A stretch of DNA of 46,528 nucleotides, taken from NCBI GenBank assembly GCA_963677165.2, contig CAXXSX010000004.1, positions 1 to 46,528 of the forward strand, written 5' to 3'. This DNA comes from JAFGXT01 sp963677165 (GTDB taxonomy: Bacteria; Verrucomicrobiota; Lentisphaeria; Victivallales; SZUA-371). Positions 25,510-34,859 of the stretch are shown here, one piece after another. Each line of letters begins with the position of its first letter. Position 1 is the stretch's first letter. A program made the position numbers and the translations under genes. The notes under the pieces were generated by a model. That model was given only the letters and a program-made list of their open reading frames with translations. It made no database searches and was not told where the DNA came from.

Positions 25510-26399
25510 GATATATTAATAAATCCTTTTACTAAATTCTCTGCGTTAATACTATTATCACTGATCTGACCGGAGGCTTTGAGCAGCTTCTGTGCAAGCT
25601 GTTGAAACCTTACGGTCACAGAATCTTTTTCATATTCATTCACAAACGGCACTCGCTTTTTTAATGCCGCATTTACCCGGTCACTATTCGGAATAACTCC
25701 CAACAGGTCAATCTTGCTGGACAAAAATCGCTTCATAACAGAATTCAACGTTCCTGCCACCGCATCTCCCTGTCCGTCATTTTCCGCCATATTCACAACC
25801 AACCCAAGGTTATCACTCAGACCATTTTGATAAATTATCTTGGTCAGGGCATAAACATCCATCAGCGAAGTCGGCTGTGGTGTCGTAACGATCAAACTCT
25901 GTGGAGTTGCGCCAAGAAATGATGTCACATTACTGTCTATACCGGCTGCACAGTCAAACAGTATCACATCATATTCCGCCGCAAGCGTCAAAAGTTCCTG
26001 GATAAACATCTGCATTCTGGCCGACCCCAGAGAAACCATCTCCTTCGAGCCCGAGCTGGCAGAAATAAGATCCACTCCATATTTTGTTTTTAGAATAATA
26101 TCTTTCATGGGACGTCCCTTAAAAATGGCGTCCTGAATAGAATATTCGGTCTTAACTCCTAGTACAATATCAGCATTAGCCAGACCAAGGTCCGCATCAA
26201 TAAGCAGAACCTTTTTATCCAGACGCGCCATCACCGCCGCCAGATTAACAGAAACAAAGGTTTTTCCTACTCCCCCCTTGCCACTGGCGATGGAAACGGC
26301 ACACATCGACTTCCGCCCTTTAATACCAAAGGCGGGACCAGTCGAATCTGCCTGATTTATGCCGCGTAATGACGCAGCCTGGTCATTTCCGTTGGACAT
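25506..26399 (-). CDS. flhG: FlhG (YlxH/FleN) MinD-like ATPase
   Basis: A 297-residue P-loop ATPase of the MinD/ParA family with the deviant Walker A SGKGGVGKTFVSVNLA, DADLGLANADIVLG, and VILFDCAAGIDSNVTSFL. FlhG sets flagellar number and place by acting on FlhF. The N-terminal NDQAASLRG segment resembles the DQAxxLR motif by which FlhG stimulates the FlhF GTPase. The start at 26399 is chosen for the GGAGG site upstream (11-base gap); the frame extends to 26441. It overlaps the end of flhF by 17 bases. Confidence 0.94.
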   Translation of the reverse strand: MSNGNDQAASLRGINQADSTGPAFGIKGRKSMCAVSIASGKGGVGKTFVSVNLAAVMARLDKKVLLIDADLGLANADIVLGVKTEYSIQDAIFKGRPMKDIILKTKYGVDLISASSGSKEMVSLGSARMQMFIQELLTLAAEYDVILFDCAAGIDSNVTSFLGATPQSLIVTTPQPTSLMDVYALTKIIYQNGLSDNLGLVVNMAENDGQGDAVAGTLNSVMKRFLSSKIDLLGVIPNSDRVNAALKKRVPFVNEYEKDSVTVRFQQLAQKLLKASGQISDNSINAENLVKGFINIS

Positions 26400-27537
26400 G
26401 ATTTTGTTTTCCTCCGATCTTAACCGATTCGTCAGCATCAACGAACGGCATTACCAAAGATGCTATTATTCCCGGCGAAGCACTGTGAATATCTTCCGGG
26501 ACCTTCTGCCCGTCAGTAAGGTACAACACTGGCAACTGCGACATATCAAGCATCGTAGTGATGCCGTCACAGCGACTCGCCTCGTCGGTTTTGCTGATAA
26601 CCAGCGCCGACGGTTTCAATACACTATAGCTGCTGTAAAGCGCTTGTGCGTCTTCCTGCCGTATGTTCGCAGGGAACACCAGCACCGTACAAATACTTCC
26701 ATTAATCCTGCCCAGAAGTTTCTGAGTCTGCTTTATTCCTTCAGTATCGTACTGACTACGTCCGGGAGTATCTATAAAAACTACATCTTTATCACGAAAA
26801 TGTTCAAGCTGAGTCTCCAGCTCTTCTCCTGAAAATGCCACTGCAATCTCCACACCCAGCAAAGAAGAATATTCGCGCAGCTGATCAACCGCCGCTACTC
26901 GGAACGTATCAGTAGAAATAAGCCCGACATTGAGCTTTTCCACCAGCACGCACCTGGCTGCAAGTTTCGCCAGTGTAGTAGTTTTGCCGACACCGGTCGG
27001 ACCGGAGAAGACGTAAACATCCGGCGGAGCCTGCGGAGTACTGCGAAACATAATTCCGCCTGCGGTAGGAATCATCGAAGCTAAAGCTTCATGCCAGTCT
27101 TCTGAACTGGGTTCTGAATCAGCGTTAATCTTTTTTACTGCTTCTGCGAGCAAGGGCTGCCATTCGTCATGAACATTTTCCAGTTCACGAATTGCGGAAT
27201 TGCTATTGAGCGTATGCATGTTATCCATCCGCTCGTCCACATCGGCAAGTTTCGCGTCAAGCATCTTAATTGACTGACGCAGTCCGCGATACTGTTCCTT
27301 CTGCATTTCAAGAAACTCAACAAAAGCGTCAGATCCGGCATTCATGTTGATATTATCAGCATTTGCCGCCTCGTCAACCGCAGCGATAACCTCGAAAGCA
27401 GCTTTTTTACCAAGCAATAATCCACCTTTGCCGGTGTTCTTGCGTATGTTGACGATAACTGCATCGTCTCCCATTTCCTTGGCAATTACGCTTCTTATTC
27501 TTTCAAGAGAATTTCCGGTATACTTCTTTACCTTCAT
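26383..27537 (-). CDS. flhF: FlhF, SRP-type GTPase for flagellar placement
   Basis: A 384-residue GTPase of the SRP/FtsY/FlhF family. The basic N-terminal domain starts MKVKKYTGNSLERIRSVIAKEMGDDAVIVNIRK. The G domain (about residues 165-370) has SGPTGVGKTTTLAKLAA (P-loop), DTFRVAAVDQL, DTPGRSQYD and ISKTDEA. It recruits early flagellar components to the assembly site at the membrane, working with FlhG. Its ATG overlaps the flhA stop by four bases. Confidence 0.96.
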   Translation of the reverse strand: MKVKKYTGNSLERIRSVIAKEMGDDAVIVNIRKNTGKGGLLLGKKAAFEVIAAVDEAANADNINMNAGSDAFVEFLEMQKEQYRGLRQSIKMLDAKLADVDERMDNMHTLNSNSAIRELENVHDEWQPLLAEAVKKINADSEPSSEDWHEALASMIPTAGGIMFRSTPQAPPDVYVFSGPTGVGKTTTLAKLAARCVLVEKLNVGLISTDTFRVAAVDQLREYSSLLGVEIAVAFSGEELETQLEHFRDKDVVFIDTPGRSQYDTEGIKQTQKLLGRINGSICTVLVFPANIRQEDAQALYSSYSVLKPSALVISKTDEASRCDGITTMLDMSQLPVLYLTDGQKVPEDIHSASPGIIASLVMPFVDADESVKIGGKQNHVQRK

Positions 27538-29729
27538 GCGGCAGATTTTCCTTCCTTATTAAGTTTAACAGATCCGAGGATTTTTAAAGGTACGTCATCG
27601 GTGACTTCCGAATAAGACAGTACCGGTATGTCAGTTAGTTTCCTGTCAAGCATCCTGAAGATGTGCAGACGAATCAGCGGTGAAGTAAGCACGACAACAT
27701 CATCGTCAACCATCTCCGAGGCAGCATTGTGAGCCGACACAACCGCATCGGTAATCGCAACCGCACGCTCAGGAGACAGACTCATGATCCCGCCGCCGCT
27801 TCCCTGGCTGATAGAACTCTGAATCTCTTCTTCAACAACCGGATCAATAGTAATCGCATAAAGCGTCATGTCATCACCGACATAGCTTCCAACGATATGA
27901 CCTTTTAATGCCTGACGGGCAAATTCACATAGAATAACCGGGTCTTTGGTTTGAGGAGCATAATCGCTCAAAGTTTCGAGGATAGCCGGAAAATCATGAA
28001 TCGGCACTTTTTCCTCAAGCAGATGCTGGAGCACCCGGTGAACAACACCAACCGACAACAGATTCGGGATCAATTCTTCAACTACGGCCGGGTTGGTTTC
28101 TTTTATCTTATCAAGCATATTGCTTACATCCTGTCGCGATAACAGATCGCTGGCGTAATCCTTGATAATCTTTGTAACATGGGTCGCAATCACGCTGGAC
28201 GCGTCCACAACTGTAAAACCCTGATTTTCAGCATTGGCAACTTTATTGTCTGAAATCCAGACCGCATCAAATCCAAACGCCGGGTCCTTGCCTCTGATAC
28301 CTTCGAGATTATTCTTGAGATTACCGGGATTTATCGCCAGATGGTTATTAGGATGCGCGATACCACGTGCCCTCTCAAGTCCGCGCACTGTCACGCGATA
28401 TTCATTACTGGCAAGATCCATATTATCCTGAATCGAAATCGGAGGAATCAGAAATCCGAGTTCATCCTTAACCTGTGCACGAATTGCCCTGACCTTATTG
28501 ACCAGATCGCCGCTGCGTTTGGGATCAACCATGGAAATCAGGTTGAAGCCAAGCTCCAGAGTCATGGGATGGATCTTTGGTAAAGTATTCACTTCTGCAT
28601 CATGTTTTCTTCTGGCTTCAGCTTCAGCCTCTTCTGGAGTAGGCAGAGCCTTCTGACCGTTCGGCAGCATTCCGCCGGGACCAACCGCCGCCATCGCTGC
28701 TTCATCAAGAGCTTCACCGCGACGCATAACAATAATTCCAAGAATAAATCCGACAACCGCTAAAGTCATGAATGGGAGAAATGGGAATCCGGGAAGTACC
28801 GCCAAAACCACCAGCATAATAGAACATACGAACAACGGCTGATGACGGCGAAACAACTGTCCTGCCAGATGAGAACCGGTTCCTCCGGTATTACTGTGAG
28901 TCTTAGCAACCAACATACCGGCTGATACGGAAATAAGCAGTCCGGGTATCTGGCTTACCAGGCCATCCCCGATAGTCAGAATCGTATAAGTCTGTAACGC
29001 TTCGGTAACCGCGTCGCCTCGCTGGAACACGCCGATACAAATACCGCCAAGAATATTTATCGCAGTAATAATCAAACCGGCGATCGCATCTCCGGTAACA
29101 AACTTACTTGCACCGTCCATGGCTCCATAGAATTCAGATTCGTTCGACAGTTCCTCACGTCTTCTGCGGGCTTCGGCTTCATCAATAAGCCCGGCATTTA
29201 AGTCAGAGTCGATACTCATCTGCTTACCAGGCATCGCATCCAATGTAAAACGTGCAGATACTTCCGCGATACGACCGGAACCTTTTACAATCACGAAAAA
29301 GTTAATTACGACAAGGATGATAAATACGATACCACCAACGATGTAATTGTTGCCGACTACAAACTGTCCGAATGCGGCAATAACCGTTCCGGCATTTCCA
29401 TCCAGCAGAATAAGCTTTGTCGAAGCCACATTCAACTCCAGACGGAATAATGTCAACACCAACAGGATCGTTGGAAACGAAGAAATTTCCAATGGAGATT
29501 TCAGATAAAAGATCATCATCAACATCATCAAACTGACCGAAATATTTACTACCAGCAGAAGTGAAAGCACTATCTGAGGGAGCGGGAACAGCAGGATGAA
29601 CAAGATTGTTCCAATAAAAAACGCAAATGCAATATCGGCATTGAAAACCGACGCTCTCTTACCTCCGGCTTTTGCAGCCGGACCGGCAGGAGCTTGAGGA
29701 GCTCTGTTTTTTCTCTTTGCCTGTGCCAT
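27534..29729 (-). CDS. flhA: FlhA, flagellar type III export gate protein
   Basis: A 731-residue inner-membrane protein of the FHIPEP family. About eight membrane segments lie between residues 30 and 340, including the conserved cytoplasmic loop FTLDAMPGKQMSIDSDLNAG. A soluble C-terminal domain (about 385-731) follows, with YAPQTKDP and EQARRAL-like FARQALKG. It forms the export-gate ring that passes flagellar substrates. It is first in the visible operon flhA-flhF-flhG-orf95-fliA; flhB and other export genes are not in the window. The 210-base gap upstream, up to 29940, holds no gene I can support. Confidence 0.97.
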   Translation of the reverse strand: MAQAKRKNRAPQAPAGPAAKAGGKRASVFNADIAFAFFIGTILFILLFPLPQIVLSLLLVVNISVSLMMLMMIFYLKSPLEISSFPTILLVLTLFRLELNVASTKLILLDGNAGTVIAAFGQFVVGNNYIVGGIVFIILVVINFFVIVKGSGRIAEVSARFTLDAMPGKQMSIDSDLNAGLIDEAEARRRREELSNESEFYGAMDGASKFVTGDAIAGLIITAINILGGICIGVFQRGDAVTEALQTYTILTIGDGLVSQIPGLLISVSAGMLVAKTHSNTGGTGSHLAGQLFRRHQPLFVCSIMLVVLAVLPGFPFLPFMTLAVVGFILGIIVMRRGEALDEAAMAAVGPGGMLPNGQKALPTPEEAEAEARRKHDAEVNTLPKIHPMTLELGFNLISMVDPKRSGDLVNKVRAIRAQVKDELGFLIPPISIQDNMDLASNEYRVTVRGLERARGIAHPNNHLAINPGNLKNNLEGIRGKDPAFGFDAVWISDNKVANAENQGFTVVDASSVIATHVTKIIKDYASDLLSRQDVSNMLDKIKETNPAVVEELIPNLLSVGVVHRVLQHLLEEKVPIHDFPAILETLSDYAPQTKDPVILCEFARQALKGHIVGSYVGDDMTLYAITIDPVVEEEIQSSISQGSGGGIMSLSPERAVAITDAVVSAHNAASEMVDDDVVVLTSPLIRLHIFRMLDRKLTDIPVLSYSEVTDDVPLKILGSVKLNKEGKSAA

Positions 29730-29940
29730 GTTATCTTTCCCTACATAAATTACAACCGCGTGTCTGTTATCACAACATCTTATGTTTACTCAACGCAGTC
29801 AATTCTTGCCTCAATCTTTATAATTTTGAACTTACACAAGAACTTTTAAATGCAGGTTCCATGCCGATTCCCACTTCCGAAGCCAATGCCACGGAAAATA
29901 TGTTTCTCTATACTTATCCCATTAAACGTTAATTCCTTGA

Positions 29941-30978
29941 TTAACGTAACCACACACGCTCAAAACTTTCGTAATCATCAATCATAAAGCCCCGAAAAGC
30001 ATCGAATTTACCGGCTTTTTTACTCAACCGAGACAACTCTTTGACTACACTGTCCCATTTGACCGTTTTTATTTTTGTCGAACCACTTCCGTAAGAATCA
30101 CTGTCTAATGTTATCCTGACGGAAATGCTTTTCTGCTTTGATTCGGCTTTTAACTCCAGCCTTATATCTTTAAATATCCGGCTTCCCTGTCCAGAATCGA
30201 CACAAATGATAAGAAAATCTGAATGCTTTAAGAAATACCGTGGCTGACCTCGCGTCAGATCCTGGCTCAATGTTCTGTCATGATAAAAATCCGTTATATT
30301 CTCCGCGACCTTAAGCGTTCCAGCGGCTTTGCGTATTTCACTCATCATTCGAATTGCACACTGCATCAGTATATCGTTTTCTCCTCGACGCCCATAAGCA
30401 GTCTCAGACCAATGATAAAGCAATCCAGCTGAATAACAGTCTTCGTTCAGTTTAGACGGCAGAATAACCGGCTCAATCCCATCGAAGGCTTCATTTGGCT
30501 TATCAGCATTAAAGCGAACAACTTTTCGAGCGCGCTCCGCCACAGGAGACACCTCATCCCCCAGCAGCGAACGGTCCTTTTCCGAACATGCAAACAAATC
30601 ATTACAGTCAAATTGTGCATAACAGAAAATTTTTTCTTTATGCATTGCGGTAAGAAGCCGTTCGATATCTTCCGGATAATCGGAAAACCATTCATTAAGT
30701 TTTGAAGGAATGACTTTTATATAAACTTCTGTAAAACCTGCGGCCTGACATCGTGCAGCCAGCACCGCCTCTCGTCCATGGTAAAATTTACGAGTTTTAC
30801 TGCCGATCACCACACCATTCGAATACTTCCCAACAGCTTTCCGGAAAAGTTCGGCGCGATGAAGCATCTGCGGTGAAATCTCAATTGAAACACAACTTTC
30901 CGAGACCTTCGTCATGCATCCGGTCAACAAAACCCCCACAGCGACACTAATCGCGCGTATCAACCAATCCCTATTCAT
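29941..30978 (-). CDS. Hypothetical lipoprotein
   Basis: A 345-residue predicted lipoprotein: MNRDWLIRAISVAVGVLLTGC carries a good lipobox (LTGC) with Cys21. The mature part has alternating alpha/beta character (AARCQAAGFTEVYIKVIPSKLNEWF, IERLLTAMHKEKIFCYAQFDCND, DAFRGFMIDDYESFERVWLR), which suggests a TIM-barrel-like fold, possibly a glycoside-hydrolase-like lipoprotein. The closing GFMIDDYESF resembles the end of a barrel with acidic residues. I do not recognise the family and cannot assign a function. Confidence 0.78.
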   Translation of the reverse strand: MNRDWLIRAISVAVGVLLTGCMTKVSESCVSIEISPQMLHRAELFRKAVGKYSNGVVIGSKTRKFYHGREAVLAARCQAAGFTEVYIKVIPSKLNEWFSDYPEDIERLLTAMHKEKIFCYAQFDCNDLFACSEKDRSLLGDEVSPVAERARKVVRFNADKPNEAFDGIEPVILPSKLNEDCYSAGLLYHWSETAYGRRGENDILMQCAIRMMSEIRKAAGTLKVAENITDFYHDRTLSQDLTRGQPRYFLKHSDFLIICVDSGQGSRIFKDIRLELKAESKQKSISVRITLDSDSYGSGSTKIKTVKWDSVVKELSRLSKKAGKFDAFRGFMIDDYESFERVWLR

Positions 30979-31171
30979 AAAATTATATTACCACCAGTAT
31001 TCTGATCAGAGTTTAACCCGCAATCCACGGGTAAAAAAAATAAAATCCGGCACAGTTCTTCTGGGTACAACCTGTGCAGGGAAAAATGTCTTACTTGCTA
31101 AAGTAGCAGGCATCAGAGACGAAATCAATTGCTTATTGACGGTATATCGGATAAAAATCTCAAAATATGGC

Positions 31172-31198
31172 TAAATTTTTATCATCATCAACCGATAA
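31172..31198 (+). promoter_or_regulatory. Candidate sigma-28 (FliA) promoter
   Basis: TAAATTTT (31172-31179), exactly 11 bases, then ACCGATAA (31191-31198) closely matches the sigma-28 consensus TAAAGTTT-N11-GCCGATAA. It lies in the 30979-31496 gap and points towards the lipoprotein at 31497, about 300 bases away. The gap holds no convincing gene. Confidence 0.55.
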
Positions 31199-31416
31199 AT
31201 TGTTTATTTTGTTGCTTTTTAGTATCTTTGTTTTTCACTTTTATCATACAAATATTTATAAATTCAAGTTGCTTCCCGGCAATATCGAAGCCTGAACAAC
31301 AACTCAAAATCTACCGATAAAAGTTTCTCTTCTCTCCTCAAAGTGAAAAGTCAAAAAAAAACAGAATAACGTCTACAAAGCTATTGTGAAAAAAACGCCC
31401 CATCTCAAGAACTGTA

Positions 31417-31444
31417 TTGCCATAAAAAAAAAGTATGCTATAAT
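31417..31444 (+). promoter_or_regulatory. Sigma-70 promoter of the 31497 lipoprotein gene
   Basis: TTGCCA (31417-31422), a 16-base A-rich spacer and TATAAT (31439-31444), with an extended TG upstream of the -10. It lies 52 bases before the ATG; AAAGGGAG serves as ribosome site. Confidence 0.8.
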
Positions 31445-31496
31445 TCTGTAGGGCTGGACACCATATTATCATTATAAAAAGAAAGGGAGTAGGATC

Positions 31497-32036
31497 ATGA
31501 GGAAAATGTATTATCTGCTAACCGGAATCGCTTGCATGTTAATTCTGCAGGGATGCGCAACGAACATTCATCCGCCAACCAAGGCAAATGTTCCTCCAAC
31601 AGAGAAGTTCGGTACATTTACAAATTTTGAATTAAAACCTTCAACGATAGCACCCAAATACTCCAGTTCAGGTGCAAATCAAAAGGCTGTACGAAAAATT
31701 GATGAGCAACTCGAAGTAAAGCTAAAGGAAGTTTTCCCCAATCTGAACAGTGAAAAAATTCTAAAAGGCAAAACCCTGATTATCAGACCCTATGTAGAAG
31801 CGATCAAATTTGTTGGCGGAGGCGCGCGGTTCTGGGCAGGAGCCATGGCCGGAAGTTCAGCGGTATTATTGCAGGTCAGATTTATTGATAAAGCAAGCGG
31901 CAAAATAATTGCCGAACCAATATTCTACAATAAAAGCAGTGCAAATGCCGGAGCGTGGAGCATGGGCGGTAATGATAACGCAATGCTTTACCGTATTGCC
32001 AGCGAAGCAGCAAAATACTCTTCCGATAATAAGTAG
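31497..32036 (+). CDS. Lipoprotein of the DUF4410 type
   Basis: A 179-residue lipoprotein with leader MRKMYYLLTGIACMLILQGC and lipobox LQGC at Cys20. The mature domain resembles DUF4410: KTLIIRPYVEAIKFVGGGARFWAGAMAGSSAVLLQVRFIDKASGKIIAEPIFYNKSS, a glycine-rich segment followed by a strand pair. Function is unknown in that family. It is monocistronic, with its own promoter and a perfect terminator. If the sigma-28 site upstream is active, it may be coregulated with motility. Confidence 0.82.
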   Translation: MRKMYYLLTGIACMLILQGCATNIHPPTKANVPPTEKFGTFTNFELKPSTIAPKYSSSGANQKAVRKIDEQLEVKLKEVFPNLNSEKILKGKTLIIRPYVEAIKFVGGGARFWAGAMAGSSAVLLQVRFIDKASGKIIAEPIFYNKSSANAGAWSMGGNDNAMLYRIASEAAKYSSDNK

Positions 32037-32054
32037 ATTTTTGATTCAAAACAC

Positions 32055-32092
32055 AACCATTGCTTTCTACCTCTGAAAGCAATGGTTTTTTT
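32055..32092 (+). terminator. Intrinsic terminator
   Basis: A perfect 13-bp stem (32055-32067 with 32075-32087) closes a 7-base loop and is followed by T-rich sequence, 18 bases after the lipoprotein stop. Confidence 0.93.
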
Positions 32093-32214
32093 CTTGACTT
32101 TCGGGCAGATTTTTTATGAGGTTATCTTCTCGAAACTGGAAATGTCGGCTTCCGGCTGTATATTTGGCGTAAACAGATTAACGATAATAAACAATTAATG
32201 GATTTTTTCTTATT

Positions 32215-33621
32215 ATGCCGGTTTATTTTTTCAATACAATGAATCGTAGACGCGAAGAGTTCAAACCGCTCAAAGATGGTGAAGCAAAGATGTACACCTG
32301 CGGTCCTACCGTCTACAATTACGCCCATATCGGGAATTTTCGTGCTTATATTTTCGAGGATTTACTGCGCCGTGCCCTGAAATATCACGGCTACAAAGTC
32401 ACCCAGGTAATGAACCTTACCGACGTCGATGACAAAACAATCCGTGATTCCCAGGCCGCTGGCAAGGAGCTCACCGACTATACGAAGGTCTACAAGGAAG
32501 CTTTCTTTAATGATCTCAAAGTACTCAAAGTTGACCCAGCCGAACATTATCCGGCCGCGACTGAACACATCAAGGAAATGATCGGACTGATTAAGATCCT
32601 GATGGGGAAAGGTTTTGCTTATCAAGCTGAGGATGGCTGCATATATTTCTCGATCGCCAAATTCCCGGCATACGGCAAACTGGCTAAAATCGATATGGAA
32701 AACCAGCAGGCCGGCGTACGCATCAATACCGATGAATACGCCAAAGATTCCGTTGCCGACTTCGCCCTCTGGAAAGCTTGGGACGAAGCTGACGGCAATA
32801 TTGCGTGGGACAGTCCCTGGGGCAAAGGTCGTCCGGGTTGGCACATTGAGTGCAGTGCCATGAGTATGAAATATCTTGGAAAAACATTCGATATCCACAC
32901 CGGCGGCATCGACAACATGTTTCCGCACCATGAGGATGAAATAGCCCAGAGTGAAGCTGCCAACGGCTGCACCTACGTTAATTACTGGCTGCACTGCGCA
33001 CATTTAATGGTGGATGGCGACAAGATGTCGAAGTCCCTCGGAAATTTCTATACCCTGCGCGATCTTGAAGAAAAAGGTTATTCCGGTGAAGAACTTCGCT
33101 GGGTACTACTTGGCACTCATTACCGCAAAAAGCTGAATTTTACGCTCGACGCCTGCGATCAGGCCAGAATTACGCTGATGCGTTTCCGCGAATTGTTTCT
33201 GAAACTGCTCAGTGTTGAAAACGAAGGCGATGTCCGTGAAGAAATCACCACAATGATTGCCGGTCATAAAAAACAGTTCGGCGACGCAATTGGCGACGAC
33301 CTGAATATTTCCGACGCGCTGGCGGCAGTCTTCAACCTGCTGCGGGACTCAAACCGTGAATTCGATTCCGGTTCGCTGACCAAAGCGGAAGCGGAAGCTA
33401 TTCTGGCTCAGTTTGCAGATTTCAATACCGTACTGGATGTATTTGACCTAGAACCGGAAGAAGCTGAAGTTCCGGCGGACATTATGACTATGGCGGAAAA
33501 ACGTCAGGAAGCCAGAAAAAACCGCGACTTCGCAACCGCAGACGCACTGCGCGACGAGCTGAAAGACAAGGGATGGTTCATTGAAGACAATCCCGATGGC
33601 TGGCGCGTAAAACCACTATAA
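32215..33621 (+). CDS. cysS: Cysteinyl-tRNA synthetase
   Basis: A 468-residue class I synthetase that charges tRNA-Cys in the cytoplasm. Cys29 in YTCGPTVYNYAHIGN begins the zinc site and the HIGH-equivalent is HIGN (38-41). GRPGWHIECSAMS and HTGGIDNMFPHHEDEIAQSE supply further zinc and active-site residues, and KMSKS is at 270-274. The C-terminal anticodon-binding region is helical and of normal length. The ATG lacks a strong ribosome site. It is followed after 20 bases by a HAD phosphatase gene, probably co-transcribed. Confidence 0.98.
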   Translation: MPVYFFNTMNRRREEFKPLKDGEAKMYTCGPTVYNYAHIGNFRAYIFEDLLRRALKYHGYKVTQVMNLTDVDDKTIRDSQAAGKELTDYTKVYKEAFFNDLKVLKVDPAEHYPAATEHIKEMIGLIKILMGKGFAYQAEDGCIYFSIAKFPAYGKLAKIDMENQQAGVRINTDEYAKDSVADFALWKAWDEADGNIAWDSPWGKGRPGWHIECSAMSMKYLGKTFDIHTGGIDNMFPHHEDEIAQSEAANGCTYVNYWLHCAHLMVDGDKMSKSLGNFYTLRDLEEKGYSGEELRWVLLGTHYRKKLNFTLDACDQARITLMRFRELFLKLLSVENEGDVREEITTMIAGHKKQFGDAIGDDLNISDALAAVFNLLRDSNREFDSGSLTKAEAEAILAQFADFNTVLDVFDLEPEEAEVPADIMTMAEKRQEARKNRDFATADALRDELKDKGWFIEDNPDGWRVKPL

Positions 33622-33641
33622 AAAGTGATTTAAAGACATCT

Positions 33642-34307
33642 ATGAAAAAAGAACCCCAGGTTTATTTTTTTGATATGGACCATACGTTGCAGGATAACGA
33701 CAGCGATGTGTCCTGGAAACAGTTTCTGGTGGACGAAGGCATCGCTCCGCCTGAAACCATGGAGCTGGTTGATAAATATTTTGAGCAATACCTCCGGGCG
33801 GAACTCGATTTCAATGAATTTCTAAAGTTTCAACTGGCGGAATTCATCGGTCATACCCCGCAGGAAATGGAACCTTTGCTGTATAAACATTTCGAACAGT
33901 TTTCCAGCAAAAAAATCTATACTGCCGGAATAAAGCTGGTCTCCGAAGTAAAACAAAAAGGCAAACCGGTGGTTCTGCTTACCGCCACGAACCGTTATAT
34001 CTCCAAACCATTTGCCGAATATTTTGAAATGGACGACATGATCGCCAACGACCTGGAACTGGTCGACGGAAAATTTACCGGACGGATCATTGGCAAATAT
34101 TGCTGCAAAGATGGTAAGGTGACCAATGCCCGGGCTTGGTGCGATAAACATGGTTTATCACTGAGTGACGCAAAATATTTCGGCGACAGCGTTTCGGATC
34201 TTGATATTCTGCAGGCTGTAGGATATCCCGTAGCGGTGAATCCGGCGGAGGGTTTGCGCCAAACCGCAGAGGAACTTCACTGGCCAATCCTCGATTTTCG
34301 TAAATGA
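33642..34307 (+). CDS. HAD-superfamily subfamily IB phosphatase (SerB-like)
   Basis: A 221-residue phosphatase. Motif I is FFDMDHTLQD with nucleophile Asp11 and Asp13; motif II is VLLTATNRYI; motif III and IV lie in CCKDGKVTNARAW and YFGDSVSDLDIL. The helical cap between motifs I and II is typical of HAD-IB (SerB/CicA-like) enzymes. The substrate is probably a small phosphomonoester such as phosphoserine or a lipid phosphate. It follows cysS closely and likely shares its transcript. Confidence 0.9.
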   Translation: MKKEPQVYFFDMDHTLQDNDSDVSWKQFLVDEGIAPPETMELVDKYFEQYLRAELDFNEFLKFQLAEFIGHTPQEMEPLLYKHFEQFSSKKIYTAGIKLVSEVKQKGKPVVLLTATNRYISKPFAEYFEMDDMIANDLELVDGKFTGRIIGKYCCKDGKVTNARAWCDKHGLSLSDAKYFGDSVSDLDILQAVGYPVAVNPAEGLRQTAEELHWPILDFRK

Positions 34308-34347
34308 ACGCCTTCAAGATATCTGAAACGCTTTAAAAAAAATTTAG

Positions 34348-34719
34348 TTAATGTGCCAAAAGTTGTGATGGTAAGCGGTAGGACTTGTTTATTGCCAGAA
34401 TAAGAATAGATGGGTTAATGCCCAAAAGCAAGTTAAAACAAAAATATTATTTACGTGGCGGTTGGTGTTTGGGCGTGAGCCGTAGCTTGCGATCTCCGAG
34501 CGCAAATAGCAATTTTGCTGTTATCGTGTAGATTAATGTCTAATCTTTTAAAGTCACGAATAATTTGAGTATAGATGGTTTCTGAGAATCCGTGTCTACG
34601 GCGTTTGTGGCAGACGTGCTTTATGCGCTCGGAGATCGCATGCTACCCAGAAAAATCATTTTGCAATGTAATCGCAGTAAGCATGATTTTTCGTTGTATC
34701 ACAAAATTTGGCACATTAA
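34348..34719. mobile_element. Miniature inverted-repeat element (MITE-like), 372 bp
   Basis: The ends are 22-bp inverted repeats matching at 20 positions: 34348-34369, beginning TTAATGTGCCAAA, against 34698-34719. An inner pair of 17-bp exact inverted repeats, TGCGATCTCCGAGCGCA, lies at about 34489-34505 and 34628-34644. Both flanks carry AAAAATTT, a possible target duplication. No transposase is encoded; the 66-codon frame at 34575 looks incidental. The base composition and look differ from neighbouring intergenic DNA. It is probably a non-autonomous element mobilised by a transposase elsewhere. The flanking 34308-34347 and 34720-34793 hold no gene. Confidence 0.7.
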
Positions 34720-34793
34720 AAAAATTTGACAAAAATATTATTTTCAAGAAGCAACCGAGAGGGTCGGACAACTAACCCTGATATATTTAATTC

Positions 34794-34859
34794 CCGCTTC
34801 CGTAAGGAGCATTAGCGACTAGAGTTTGAAGCGGTAGTAACGCCGTCCGTCGTACGGAC
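34794..34859 (+). other. Two hairpins in the leader before tex
   Basis: CCGCTTC (34794-34800) pairs with GAAGCGG (34828-34834). A tight hairpin GTCCGT-CGT-ACGGAC (34845-34859) then ends immediately before the AAAGGA ribosome site of tex. No T-run follows, so a role in translation control or RNA stability is more likely than termination. Confidence 0.45.

Noticed and set aside
31129..31320. 63-codon hydrophobic open frame in the gap before the DUF4410 lipoprotein
   Set aside because: No ribosome site or promoter fits it, and the candidate sigma-28 promoter lies inside the frame. Its hydrophobicity comes from T-rich DNA.
31312..31320. Second ACCGATAA as another sigma-28 promoter
   Set aside because: No TAAA-like -35 lies at the right distance, and CCGATAA also occurs by chance inside several genes in this window.
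34575..34775. 66-codon open frame inside the inverted-repeat element
   Set aside because: It runs through the inner inverted repeat, has no ribosome site, and its translation shows no transposase motif.
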